From JASSUD01 sp031963445 (GTDB taxonomy: Bacteria > Pseudomonadota > Gammaproteobacteria > Burkholderiales > Burkholderiaceae): a stretch of DNA of 64,000 bases. The translations under genes were made by a program, and so were the position numbers. Below, piece after piece: positions 28,764-38,500 of this stretch; within the stretch, counting starts at the first letter, position 1; every line of letters begins with the position of its first letter. The stretch spans positions 1,922,001-1,986,000 of the forward strand of contig JASSUH010000001.1 of NCBI GenBank assembly GCA_031963445.1, read 5' to 3'. Below the pieces are notes generated by a model that had not been told where the DNA came from, did not search any database, and was given only the letters and a program-made list of their open reading frames with translations.

Positions 28764-31511
28764 ATGTTTTCAACTATTACCAATCAGTGCCACTCTTTTT
28801 CTGCGCCTGCAAAAACAAAAACGACCCTATTATCTCTGCCTCCAGAAATACTAGAAGAAATAGGAGAATTGCTAGATCCAGATACGCGAGATAGTTATGG
28901 TGAAGCGCTAACAGATTTAACCGAAAACCAAAGAGCAAAGTCTTCGCCTGCCTGGGGGCTGCACTTACTTTCTCATTTACTCCAAAAGATCCCACTAAAG
29001 CAACCGTTACAGAAGCAGTTACAGCAGCAAATTCTTTTGGCTCGAATACCTAAATTAAAAAAATTTGTTTTCGATCAATTCCGTACTCTGTTTGAGCAAA
29101 AGTCGGATCAATTTCATCAAATCGTAAAGATACCAGCCCTATTTAATCTACTGTCTTTGGTAAAAGATTCGGCATTACTTAATTTTCTTGCTGAACGGAT
29201 ACAACAATCTCCTGCTTTGCAGCAAGAACTTCTGAGGTGGGTTGAACGCTCAAAGACAGATGGTCAAGTGCAAACTCAGGCAGCCAATGCGTTGACACTA
29301 CTGGTTAAAGCAGGCGTGCCATTGAATGGGATGGATTTTAGAGGGATTCGAGTAAGCGGTGCAGATTTGAGTGGCGGGATATTTGATAACACTCAATTTC
29401 AGGGAGCAGACTTAAGTCGAGTCAATCTGCAAGGGGCGTGGCTACGAAAAACTAATTTTGAAGGAGCCAATTTAGCTAACGCAAACTTTGGAGCCATACC
29501 TCTTTCTAAAATAAACATAGCACTAAGCCAGATCGATGCCTCCATTCTCCCCCTTATATTAAAAGAACCCATCGATGAAATACGCGCTTGCTCGAAGGAT
29601 GGTAAGTGGCTCATTTCTGGCAGCGATCAAGCGGTTAAATTATGGTCAGTTGCAGTTAACCCGCCTGTACTCCATCAAGAATTTAACAGCAACCAACGTT
29701 TAGCCCTGGCATTTTCGCCAGATAGTAATTGGCTAGCTTTGAATGGTAATAACCAGACTATTGAGCTATGGTCACTTGAAGCTAGCATACCCATCCATTC
29801 TCATACGCTGCAAGTCAACCGTTTGAGGGCATCTCATATCGTCTTTTCACCAAATAGTGATCGGTTAGCTTTAAGTTGTGCCTATAACGGAATAGAACTA
29901 TGGTCACTTCAAGGCAGCGCTCCTAAGTTGGAACGTATTTTTAAAGAATATATTGAGTTGGGCGATATGCCATTTTCGCCAAACGGCAAGTGGCTAGCTT
30001 TGGGCGGGAAAAATGGCTCGATTGAGCTATGGTCGCTTGAAACTGAGCAACCTGCGCTCCAGCATACCCTCAGAGAACAGGGTGCATTACTCAATATGGT
30101 GTCATTTTCGCCGGATGGCAAATGGCTAATTTCAGCCAGCGGTAGTTTTAATTTTACTGTTAATGTCTGGCTGATAGAGAATGCTCCTTTTATGCTTTGG
30201 CAAACATGGCATATTAACTTTGCCATGTATTGCAAGCTGGTCACTCCATCCAATTCTCAATGGATTACTCCCTTATTTGGTAATTCTAATAATAGAAGTT
30301 CTTATTTTGATAAAGATAAGGCATGGGTTGCTGAAATTGATCCGCGCATGTCATCGCGCGTTCCTGCTGGACATACCAGCTCAGTAAAGAGCATGGCTCT
30401 TTCTCAGAATGGAAAGTGGCTCGCTGTACATAGTGAGGATAGGACAATCACGCTGTGGTCGATTAAAAAAGATGTGCCTGTATTACAAGACACCCTCAGA
30501 TTAAGCCCTCCATCAGTAACAAGCACAAGAACTTCCATCATAGAATTTTCAAACGTAGCTTTTTCAAAAGATGGTCATTGGCTTGCCTTGGCTGAGGATA
30601 AAACGGTCAATTTATGGAATCTAAAAGTTAAATCATCGGAATCCCCTCCGTTCCAACTAACAGAACACACTGGACTCGTAACATCTTTGGCATTTTCCCC
30701 TGATAGCAAATGGCTAGTTTCAGGCAGTAGGGATAAGTCAGCTAAATTGTGGTCACTTAAGGCTTCCGCCCCCGAATTTAAAGGCACGCTAGCAAAGAAT
30801 TCCCATTATTTTGGAGACATTTACAGCACAGCCTTCTCAGAAGATAACCAATGGCTTGCTTTGGGTGATGGAAATCATGGTCTGGAATTAATTTCACTTA
30901 GGGCCGGGTCATCTACCCTTAAGAGGCACCCTTTTCAAATAGGTGGGTTTAGCCAAGAGTCTGACCCTGTTTCGTTTGATAGCATGACCTTTTCGCCGGA
31001 TAGCAAGCGGCTTGCTGTCGGGTGCGGCGATAGCATTAATCTCTGGTCAATCAAAGCTAATCTAACTAAATATGAATATCCTGAGGGTTATCTAAATGCC
31101 TCCCCTGATGGAGCAAGCAGTTTGGCCTTCTCACCGGATGGCAGATGGTTAGCTTCAGGTGGCTGGGGCAAGTTCGAAATATGGTCTGTCGATTCACAAA
31201 AATGTCTGGCAAAAATTGAAGGGCTTGCTCGGCATCCTGTCTCAGTAGGCTGGATCAAAACTGACAAAGGTGAAACGCTGCTGATAACAAGTGGGCCAGA
31301 TCAATCTATCCGCTGTTGGCGAATCAAAGAAATTGACAGTGACCACTGCGATATCTATTTATATTGGTCGTCACACCAGCTTATGTTAAACGCAGACAGT
31401 GCGTTTATTGAAGGAGCACAGAATTTAAGTCTAGAAAACACTCAATTACTCACTCAATACGGTGCTCAAGAAGCCTCTACCCTGATGTCAAATATCCTAG
31501 ATATTTCTTGA
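28764..31511 (+). CDS. F-box-like, pentapeptide and WD40 repeat protein
   Basis: A 915-residue protein. Residues 20-45 (TLLSLPPEILEEIGELLD) look like the start of an F-box, the eukaryotic SCF-ligase adaptor motif. Residues 75-185 are helical, with LLNFLAERIQQSP and AANALTLLVKAGVPL. Residues about 190-250 are pentapeptide repeats (ADLSGGIFDNTQFQGADLSR). From about 270 to 860 there are about a dozen diverged WD40 blades (AFSPDSKWLVSGSRDKSAKL, W). From residue 120 onwards it parallels the C-terminal half of the NACHT protein at 53-58.6 kb, with the F-box-like head in place of TPR-NACHT. No signal peptide. Likely a host-directed effector that could recruit substrates to host ubiquitin ligase; this is inference. 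No good ribosome site is seen before the ATG. Confidence 0.75.
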   Translation: MFSTITNQCHSFSAPAKTKTTLLSLPPEILEEIGELLDPDTRDSYGEALTDLTENQRAKSSPAWGLHLLSHLLQKIPLKQPLQKQLQQQILLARIPKLKKFVFDQFRTLFEQKSDQFHQIVKIPALFNLLSLVKDSALLNFLAERIQQSPALQQELLRWVERSKTDGQVQTQAANALTLLVKAGVPLNGMDFRGIRVSGADLSGGIFDNTQFQGADLSRVNLQGAWLRKTNFEGANLANANFGAIPLSKINIALSQIDASILPLILKEPIDEIRACSKDGKWLISGSDQAVKLWSVAVNPPVLHQEFNSNQRLALAFSPDSNWLALNGNNQTIELWSLEASIPIHSHTLQVNRLRASHIVFSPNSDRLALSCAYNGIELWSLQGSAPKLERIFKEYIELGDMPFSPNGKWLALGGKNGSIELWSLETEQPALQHTLREQGALLNMVSFSPDGKWLISASGSFNFTVNVWLIENAPFMLWQTWHINFAMYCKLVTPSNSQWITPLFGNSNNRSSYFDKDKAWVAEIDPRMSSRVPAGHTSSVKSMALSQNGKWLAVHSEDRTITLWSIKKDVPVLQDTLRLSPPSVTSTRTSIIEFSNVAFSKDGHWLALAEDKTVNLWNLKVKSSESPPFQLTEHTGLVTSLAFSPDSKWLVSGSRDKSAKLWSLKASAPEFKGTLAKNSHYFGDIYSTAFSEDNQWLALGDGNHGLELISLRAGSSTLKRHPFQIGGFSQESDPVSFDSMTFSPDSKRLAVGCGDSINLWSIKANLTKYEYPEGYLNASPDGASSLAFSPDGRWLASGGWGKFEIWSVDSQKCLAKIEGLARHPVSVGWIKTDKGETLLITSGPDQSIRCWRIKEIDSDHCDIYLYWSSHQLMLNADSAFIEGAQNLSLENTQLLTQYGAQEASTLMSNILDIS

Positions 31512-31596
31512 CTTGATGTGTTCGAGTTGCCGAACTAGTTCAAGCAGTGTGCCGCTTTTAAGCCACTTTAGAGAGCCAGGCCCCTGTCATCTATAT

Positions 31597-31629
31597 AAAA
31601 ACGCGCCAAGATTATCCCAGCGCGTTTTT
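31597..31629. terminator. Bidirectional rho-independent terminator
   Basis: AAAAACGCGC, 13-base loop, GCGCGTTTTT: a perfect 10-bp stem with A-tract on the left and T-tract on the right. It lies 86 bases after the WD40 gene and can also serve leftward transcription. Confidence 0.8.
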
Positions 31630-31847
31630 ACTAACAGTGCTACCGGCACGCAATGGTATTTAGCGTGCCACTTAGAATGATTACGATACTCCCGTTCCAT
31701 CCCCTTGCAGACCGCTTACTAGCGGAAAATAATGTACCGGTATTAGATAAGACACTCAGGCAAAGTGAGCTTCAGTGTTTGATTTCGCCAATTAAGGTAA
31801 GAGATAAAGGTTTTATATCGACTTTATTTACAGATAAACGAGTCGCC
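31630..31847. other. Remainder of the spacer with a weak ORF
   Basis: A plus-strand frame of 76 codons (31653-31883, LPFHPLADRLLAENN) runs into the end of the opposite gene. I do not recognise it and there is no ribosome site; probably a relic or chance frame. Confidence 0.25.
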
Positions 31848-32669
31848 CTAAACATTTGCACGCGCAATAGCCTCTGGATTTGAAAGAGCCTTAGCCTCTG
31901 CAGTTGAATAGCGTTTGGCAAAAGTGGTAGCCAACGCCAAGCTCAAAGTAAACGCACCCGCTAGCGTAGTTCTCCCCTTAAAATGGGAAAGTTGATCTTT
32001 ACTAGATAGAAGCAGCATAAAAATAGCACCTGCGAGGAACCCTCCAGAAAGGCCGTAGTTCATCCAAGCCCGATTTTTTGCCTGCTCTTTCGCTGGAACT
32101 ATCTGCGGAGCAATCTTCGGAGCAGTCGGTATTTCTTTAAGCATCCAAGCTACTTGCGGCAAAGCGAGGCCCGCACTGGTATACCAAAGAGGCCGGCGTT
32201 CGTCAGCATTAGTTTGAAGCGCAGCCGCAACCGCTGTGGCTGTAGCAGCTAGTGCTGTGAGTAAAGTGAAAATAGTGAGAACACTCTTTGTTTTGTTAGT
32301 CCATGAAGTTTTATCGGTGTCATGAATCATTGAGAGCGTCGCGGCACTAACTTCCAAGATACCAGCGAGACTAATAAGGGCGTGATCAACGTGGTTATAA
32401 CCGTCTGCTTTGACTCGAATAGCAAGCCCGGCCCCCATCGAAGCCACACCGGCTGCTGACGAGATCACAGCTGCCAGAGGTAAGACTGTTGGATGGGTTG
32501 AGGTAAATGAACGCATCCTTTCAGGAAGCGCAGCTACCCATAATGGTCTTTCTCTAGACTGCGCTAAAAGAGGCTGCTCCTCATCTGCACCCTCTTCCCG
32601 ATCCGCTGCTGGAGCAATAATGACGCGGGAAGGTAAAGGTGAACGAGAGATAGAATCATTCACATTCAT
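31848..32669 (-). CDS. Orphan multi-pass membrane protein
   Basis: I prefer ATG 32669 (273 residues) because GAGGAG sits 8 bases upstream; the frame also has an ATG at 32684. Residues 1-60 are charged and cytoplasmic-looking. Then come about six hydrophobic segments, e.g. VLPLAAVISSAAGVASMGAG, ISLAGILEVSAATLSMI, VLTIFTLLTALAATATAVAA and FLAGAIFMLLLSS. The C-terminal 25 residues are polar. I recognise no family. It converges on the WD40 gene across a shared terminator. An inclusion-membrane-type effector or an inner-membrane protein are both possible; sequence alone does not decide. Confidence 0.6.
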   Translation of the reverse strand: MNVNDSISRSPLPSRVIIAPAADREEGADEEQPLLAQSRERPLWVAALPERMRSFTSTHPTVLPLAAVISSAAGVASMGAGLAIRVKADGYNHVDHALISLAGILEVSAATLSMIHDTDKTSWTNKTKSVLTIFTLLTALAATATAVAAALQTNADERRPLWYTSAGLALPQVAWMLKEIPTAPKIAPQIVPAKEQAKNRAWMNYGLSGGFLAGAIFMLLLSSKDQLSHFKGRTTLAGAFTLSLALATTFAKRYSTAEAKALSNPEAIARANV

Positions 32670-33176
32670 AATTTTTCTCCTCATTAATAATCAACTGCTT
32701 ACCTGGGATCAGGTTAGATGCAGTCGATTAGATTACGCAATTCCCATACCGCTCATTTTATTAACTCATCAATTTTATTGTCTAGGCATACTTAATTAAC
32801 CAGCATAAGATTTAGCAAAAGTAGAGTTGTCCGATTGTTGAGCTACCGGGTCTGCTGACTTAATAAATGCATCTGATCTTAAATATTTTTTAGATGAAAA
32901 ATTTTTTATTTACTTGATTTTTGTTTAATTTAATTAATGTTATTTATAATATTTTTTATTCTACATCTGAGTTATAAATTAATTATCATAATAAAATTAA
33001 TTGCTTGATATATGCTCAAGCCGTGCGTTAAACAATCCATCTCGCTCAAGCGCTTCGATTGTTCCCGCTGTCAACGTCTGAATTTATAGACGGGAAAAGC
33101 TCCCCATAAAACAAAACCCGCACTCCAGTAGCTAAAAGTCAGTGAACTGAGTCAACTCCAGCCCAAAGCGCCTGCT
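32670..33176. other. AT-rich spacer
   Basis: About 500 bases. 32880-33005 is nearly pure A/T. No gene or structured RNA is recognised. It contains the promoter for the 32669 gene at its left and the 3' end of the SecA-like gene's transcript at its right. Confidence 0.5.
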
Positions 33177-35492
33177 TCAGGCGGTCAGGCTTTTCATAAA
33201 ATGATCATACAAGCTATTGAGCTCCTTCCTGTAGTTCAATAATGCTGTATCAGAGTTATGCTCTACATTAACTTTGATGTTGTCCAGATCAGTATAGAAT
33301 TCTGCCCACTTATTTAATATGGTAGGTTTATTAATGGAGCTAGAGAATTTATTCTGAAAGTCATTCCAGAAACGTTCCAAAATATGGTGCTGAGCTAAAT
33401 TAATGGCAGCGCGCTTACGTCTGGTTAATGATACTTCCTTAATCCTCATATTCCTTAATGCTTTGAGTTCTTCAACTTTGTCGCCGCCGTTATTGGAAAG
33501 TAATGAATGAATAGCAGCGTACGCTGTACTAGTTAACGACTCGTTCTTACCCATCATCTCCATTAATGCCCTGAGCGCTTGAATCTTGTCGCCGCCGATA
33601 TTTAGCAGTAATTCATCATCATGGGGCACGAGAATAATATAGCTACCAGGATTCCCCTGGCGTCCAGCGCGCCCAGCCCCTTGTGTTTCACCACGTGGAC
33701 TTTCTGGGTAAAAAGTAAATACCACATGTAAGCCGCCTTTTTCTGCAGCTTTTAGTAAGAGAGGAATATCAGTACCCCTACATGCGGTAAGGGTTGCAAC
33801 GGTTACAGTGCCGCCATGCGCTGCCTTGGCGACCAAAAACTCTTCATCTTCATTTTGCACATCGTTTAAAAGTTGAATGTTAGAAACTTCCGGCTTGATT
33901 AATTGATAAAGGGTTTGACTCCTCGCTATAGAAAGGCATAAAACCAAGCAAGGCCGTCCAGCTTTGATCGTGTTCGATACTTGACTGAGCAGAGTGCTAT
34001 TAAACTCTTGCTCTGTATTACAGATAATAGTGGGTAATTGCTTAAGGAGTGACGGCTTATGGGTGGGTACATCAAAGCTTGTTAAACCATACATCTCGGT
34101 AACCTCGTTGCGCTCAATCTCGGCGCCTAATGAGCCAGTTACGCCGTAGACTTCCTCATAGTAAGCAAAAAATGCCGGGTGCGATAAAGCACCTAAGGTT
34201 AAAGTCTCCTCTTGGATGGGCAAATCGTGCTTATATTCAAGAAATTGATGTAAGCCATGCCCCCAGCGGCTACCCTGAGATAACCGTCCGGTCTCTTTAT
34301 CAATAATGACTACTTCCAGTTTTTCATTGTGTCTGCCATGCTCGGTTGGTTTGCTCAGGCAGTAATGTTCATTCAATGTGTATTGAAAACAGGCTCGATA
34401 GGCGCTATCAATGAATTCGAGCAACTGCGTTTCTAAGAGTTCATATTGTTTAACTAAGTTGGCACAATCTGAAATGATGCCCATGTCTGGCTTTTTCAAA
34501 GCAGAACATTTTTTTTCAATATAGTCATAAATAATGGGATATAAGGCGACTAAGCTTTTTTGACTTGAGTAGGCAATCCGTGCTGAATTGGAAGCTTTGT
34601 CAAGCAGCATATTATCGACTTCATCGACGATGGCGACATGAAATGGCCGACTTTTGCTTCTATTGTTGTATAAAATTCGATTAGCCCTTAAATGGAACTT
34701 ATCGAATAAAACTGAAAATTCAAAGTTGCAATTAGTGCCGTATATAATTTGCCCGGAAAAATGATTGGGTGTGGGGTTTTTCTCGCATATATGAGACGTC
34801 GTTATTTCGAAGAATTTGAAAAATGACTTGTATTTGAGTTCGTCTCTTTGCGCCAGGTATTCGTTAGAAGTAATTACATCGATACATTTCCCTTGGCAGG
34901 CCAGAATGAGCGACAGTAGCGCTATCACAGTAGACTTTCCTTCGCCCGTTTTAATTTGGGCCAAGCTACCTTTAAACTCCCCTTTTGACGCTAGAATTCC
35001 AAGTACAGCCAGCATTTGCACATCATAGGGCTTAAAGTGAAAGTATTGCGCGAATACGCGATTAGCAATCGCTATCAATTGGCATATAGCTGGTTCCTGC
35101 AAATTGGATAAAGTTTCGCAGGAAGGATTAAGTACTTGCTTAATACTGCACATTAATTCCTTCAACTCATCAACAGAAACATTCCAGATTTTTTGCTCGA
35201 ATTTCCTGATTAATAATAATTGTTCTTTGATAATAGGAATCGCTTCATTGCTAATAGGATATTGAACCTGACTGTCTGCCCCGCGAAATTGGGTCAACAT
35301 TTCATCTAAATGACGTCCTTGGTGACTTGCTTCGAAATCAGAAAGCTTAGCTTGCGGTACATTTTCGATGGTTTGACTTCTCGCCTCTTTTCTTGCTGAG
35401 GTCAGCTCAGTCTGCGACGCTTTCTGTTTTGCGCGAGTTGGGGCTATACCGCGCTGAGCCCTATTAGCTAAAGGAGTTCTTGCATTTAACAT
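33177..35492 (-). CDS. SecA-like ATPase, divergent and shortened
   Basis: A 771-residue protein, last gene of a three-gene operon, starting 10 bases after the ankyrin gene stop; its ribosome site (AGGGTGG) overlaps that stop. Residues 1-110 are an extra, polar N-terminal extension. The SecA core follows: QIKTGEGKST (Walker A, near 185), AIVDEVDNMLLDKAS (DEAD-box equivalent), a preprotein-cross-linking region with VVIIDKETGRLSQGSRWGHG and LHQFLEYKHDLPIQEETLTL, YGVTGSLG, then TACRGTDIPL and RGETQGAGRAGRQGNPGSY (motif VI). The C-terminal zinc-binding/SecB tail of housekeeping SecA is absent. Motor residues look intact, so it probably hydrolyses ATP. A dedicated role in handling the adjacent giant protein is inferred from linkage; a host-targeted enzyme is an alternative. 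Confidence 0.82.
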   Translation of the reverse strand: MLNARTPLANRAQRGIAPTRAKQKASQTELTSARKEARSQTIENVPQAKLSDFEASHQGRHLDEMLTQFRGADSQVQYPISNEAIPIIKEQLLLIRKFEQKIWNVSVDELKELMCSIKQVLNPSCETLSNLQEPAICQLIAIANRVFAQYFHFKPYDVQMLAVLGILASKGEFKGSLAQIKTGEGKSTVIALLSLILACQGKCIDVITSNEYLAQRDELKYKSFFKFFEITTSHICEKNPTPNHFSGQIIYGTNCNFEFSVLFDKFHLRANRILYNNRSKSRPFHVAIVDEVDNMLLDKASNSARIAYSSQKSLVALYPIIYDYIEKKCSALKKPDMGIISDCANLVKQYELLETQLLEFIDSAYRACFQYTLNEHYCLSKPTEHGRHNEKLEVVIIDKETGRLSQGSRWGHGLHQFLEYKHDLPIQEETLTLGALSHPAFFAYYEEVYGVTGSLGAEIERNEVTEMYGLTSFDVPTHKPSLLKQLPTIICNTEQEFNSTLLSQVSNTIKAGRPCLVLCLSIARSQTLYQLIKPEVSNIQLLNDVQNEDEEFLVAKAAHGGTVTVATLTACRGTDIPLLLKAAEKGGLHVVFTFYPESPRGETQGAGRAGRQGNPGSYIILVPHDDELLLNIGGDKIQALRALMEMMGKNESLTSTAYAAIHSLLSNNGGDKVEELKALRNMRIKEVSLTRRKRAAINLAQHHILERFWNDFQNKFSSSINKPTILNKWAEFYTDLDNIKVNVEHNSDTALLNYRKELNSLYDHFMKSLTA

Positions 35493-35502
35493 TTAAACCA
35501 CC

Positions 35503-35514
35503 CTAGAGAATCAC
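35503..35514 (-). other. C-terminal CaaX-like codons (Cys-Val-Ile-Leu)
   Basis: The last four codons before TAG are TGT GTG ATT CTC. A Leu in the final position favours geranylgeranylation in eukaryotes. A decayed copy of this end near 50.7 kb reads Cys-Ala-Ile-Leu. Confidence 0.7.
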
Positions 35515-38500
35515 ACATGTGTCGGAGCCGCGGCGCACAGAGGCGATGAGGTCTCGTAAATACGGTTGCGCTACTGCTTTACGGATAATGTCTTGCCCAG
35601 TGGGCGTGGCAGCGCTTTGCATGGCGGTTATCAGCGCTTCAGGCGCCACGTCGCTGACTTGAATGATCGCTGCATCAAAAAATAGGAACAGCTGCGCCCA
35701 AGATGCATCGTCGTATGTGTTAGCTCGCGCGCAACCCTCTTCTATTTGAGGCATCAGCGACTTCAACATCTCTAAAACGCCATCGATGCTTTTGAACTGA
35801 AGGTTGTGGTTGAGGCGCTCGCTGAGCGTCTTCCATTGCTTGTTGTACCAAGCTTGATAAATTCTCCCTAACTTGGGTTTTGACTTGATTTCAGCCAGCT
35901 TGCTGCCGAAGGCTGTATAGGGGTTGTGGTGGTTTTCCAATAACCAGCTTAAAACTCGCGCATGGGTTGCTTGTTTCGAGTCTTCTGACTGCCGATAAGC
36001 TTGATAAGCTGACTCCAGCAACGCGGGGGCATTGGGGTAAAGCTGCTGATACAACTCGGCGCAGTACTTCGCATTGGCTTCAGAACCGCTGTTTACTACG
36101 CGAGTCAATAGTTCATATAGGTAGCGCTGGTCCTTATTCGCGCTGGCGAGCAGTTCCTTGATGACACTGATCCGGTCATCTCTATGACTGTTCCCAACAC
36201 TCCAAATCACGTGCGGTAGATGGATAGACTTGGCGATTTTCTCAAACATCGATGGATCAGCAGAAGCGAGCTGAAGGGCATCCTGGTTGTGCTGATTCGT
36301 TAGGGTGATATCCGCCTGATGGGTTAACAGAATTTCAACTGCTCTGAAATCCTGACGTTGAATGACGTAATGTAAGGCGGTCTGGCCTGTCTCATCCTGT
36401 GCATTCATATCCTGGAAACGGCATAACCAGTTCAGCGTAGCGTAATCCAAGCGCTGCCTCTTGACGATGTATTGGAGCAAACTCTGACCCGCTTTAACGC
36501 CAGGCGGATAAGCGGTCGTCAGATATTTGATGCATTCAGTTTGATGCGCGAGCAAAGCCTTGCTTAAGGCTGTTTGGCCCCCATAATTTTCTTTATCGAC
36601 ACAGCCGCATAGGATGAAAAAAGCCACCATATTAGGTCGGTTATGTTTGACTGCATGGTGCAGCAATGTCTCTCCATTGGTGTCTGTGGTATGGATTGCT
36701 GCTTTGTCACAGGCATAAAGCAGTTTCGCCATCACAAGTTGGTCATGCTGGATTAATTGTTGGAATGCCGCATAGATTTCTTGATGGGTTGGTTGGATAT
36801 GCGCTAGCAGCTCTTTTAGCACATCGTGCGCTTCGGCTGCACAGGCGAGTACGATGGGCGTTGAGCCATCGTTTAAGATGAGATTGTTGCGGTTTCCTTC
36901 CATCATGCTCAGCAGTTTTTTAACGTTTTCTGTACGGTTATTCGCAATAGCTGAAGCTAAGCAGGCTTGTAGTATCTGTTGATTTTTACCATCCCACAGC
37001 GTGCTTATAACGTAATCGAATAACGCAGAATTCTGGCTAGTGCTTGCGGCTGTCAGCGCTCTTTTGATATGAAAGGTGTCATCCGCATCAACTTGATCGA
37101 CCACTTGATCAATTAAGTCGACAACGGTCGCCTGGTCGTCTGCCAGAATGGCGAGTTCTAACGGCGTTTTATCCCCCTGCCTATACGTTTTAAAGCCAAT
37201 GGGCTGATTGGAAGTCGCCTTATTGTGAAGCGGTAGCTCATGCTTTTGCGTCAGGTGCGCACTTAATTCTGTGTGACGATGAATTAACGCAAAATCCCTC
37301 ACGTCTCTATCGCGCAGGTCAGTAAGCGCTACCACCGTTCCTTCTCGCCCCTCCCGTTCCTCGATATCATCAAGTAAATCAACGATTTCCAGATCGCCTT
37401 GTTTGGCGGCCAGGTGCACAGGCAGCATGCCTTTATTGTCTGGAATACTAGTCTGCACGCCGCAACTGAGCACATAGAATACGGCTTTGGCATCGCGTGA
37501 CAAAACGGCATAATGCAGCATGGTGCGTTGCGTAAACCCGTCTATGCTATTGATATCAGCACCGGCTTCAATCAGATACTGGGCAATCTCCAAATTACCC
37601 GCTTTCAGCGCCATGGCCAGCGCACACTCTTGCAGCGAGTTTTTATGATGTAAGTCATAAGCATGTTCTTTGATTGCGCATTTGATAAAGTCCAAGTCTT
37701 TTTGTTCTATCGCAATTTGAAATACGTTTTTGCCATCGGCCATTTCAGCATACATATCGGCGCCATTCGCCATTAAATAACCCACCAGCGCCTGGTTTAG
37801 GTTCGCCTGGGCTACGTGCAACGGAGTAATACCACTCCTCGGATTAACCCGGTTGATATCCAATTTAAATTTTTTAATGAGTTCAACAACAAATTGGGCA
37901 TCGCTGAGTTTCATTAACTCGTGAACGGCGCTTGAACCTAAAGAACTGGGGGTGTACGGATCACAACAACGATCGTTGAATAAATATTGGATGATCTTCG
38001 GCTTGTTTTCCAGGATCGCTATATCCAACAACGAAACGTTGATTTCCTTGCCGTTGTAAAGGTACTGAAGATTAATCGGCGCATATCGCTTCGTTAATTC
38101 CTGGACTTTACCCAGGTCATCTCGCTTGATCGCGTCAATGAACTTCTGATTAACCGCTACCATTTCGCCCTTTAAAATCAGCCCTGTCCATTTGCTCGGC
38201 TTGACGCCATGCCCCAAGCTCAATGGACCGCCGCCTTGAAGGAGTGCGTGTACGCATAAATCGTGATCCAGTTCGCAAGCGAGCTCTAGCGGCGTCAGCT
38301 CATTTACTTCTGCATGCCTATCACAACCGGCAGCGATCAGTAAGGGTACGATTTCATGGGCATTACTGATGATGGCTAGATGCAGCAATGCATTGTCTAC
38401 TTTGGCACCAAGACCGATTAAACGCTTGTAAGCGTCGACGTTATGATGCTCAATGGCGGTGGCAAGCAGGCTGTTAGCACAATGTAGAATTTCTTTTTTA

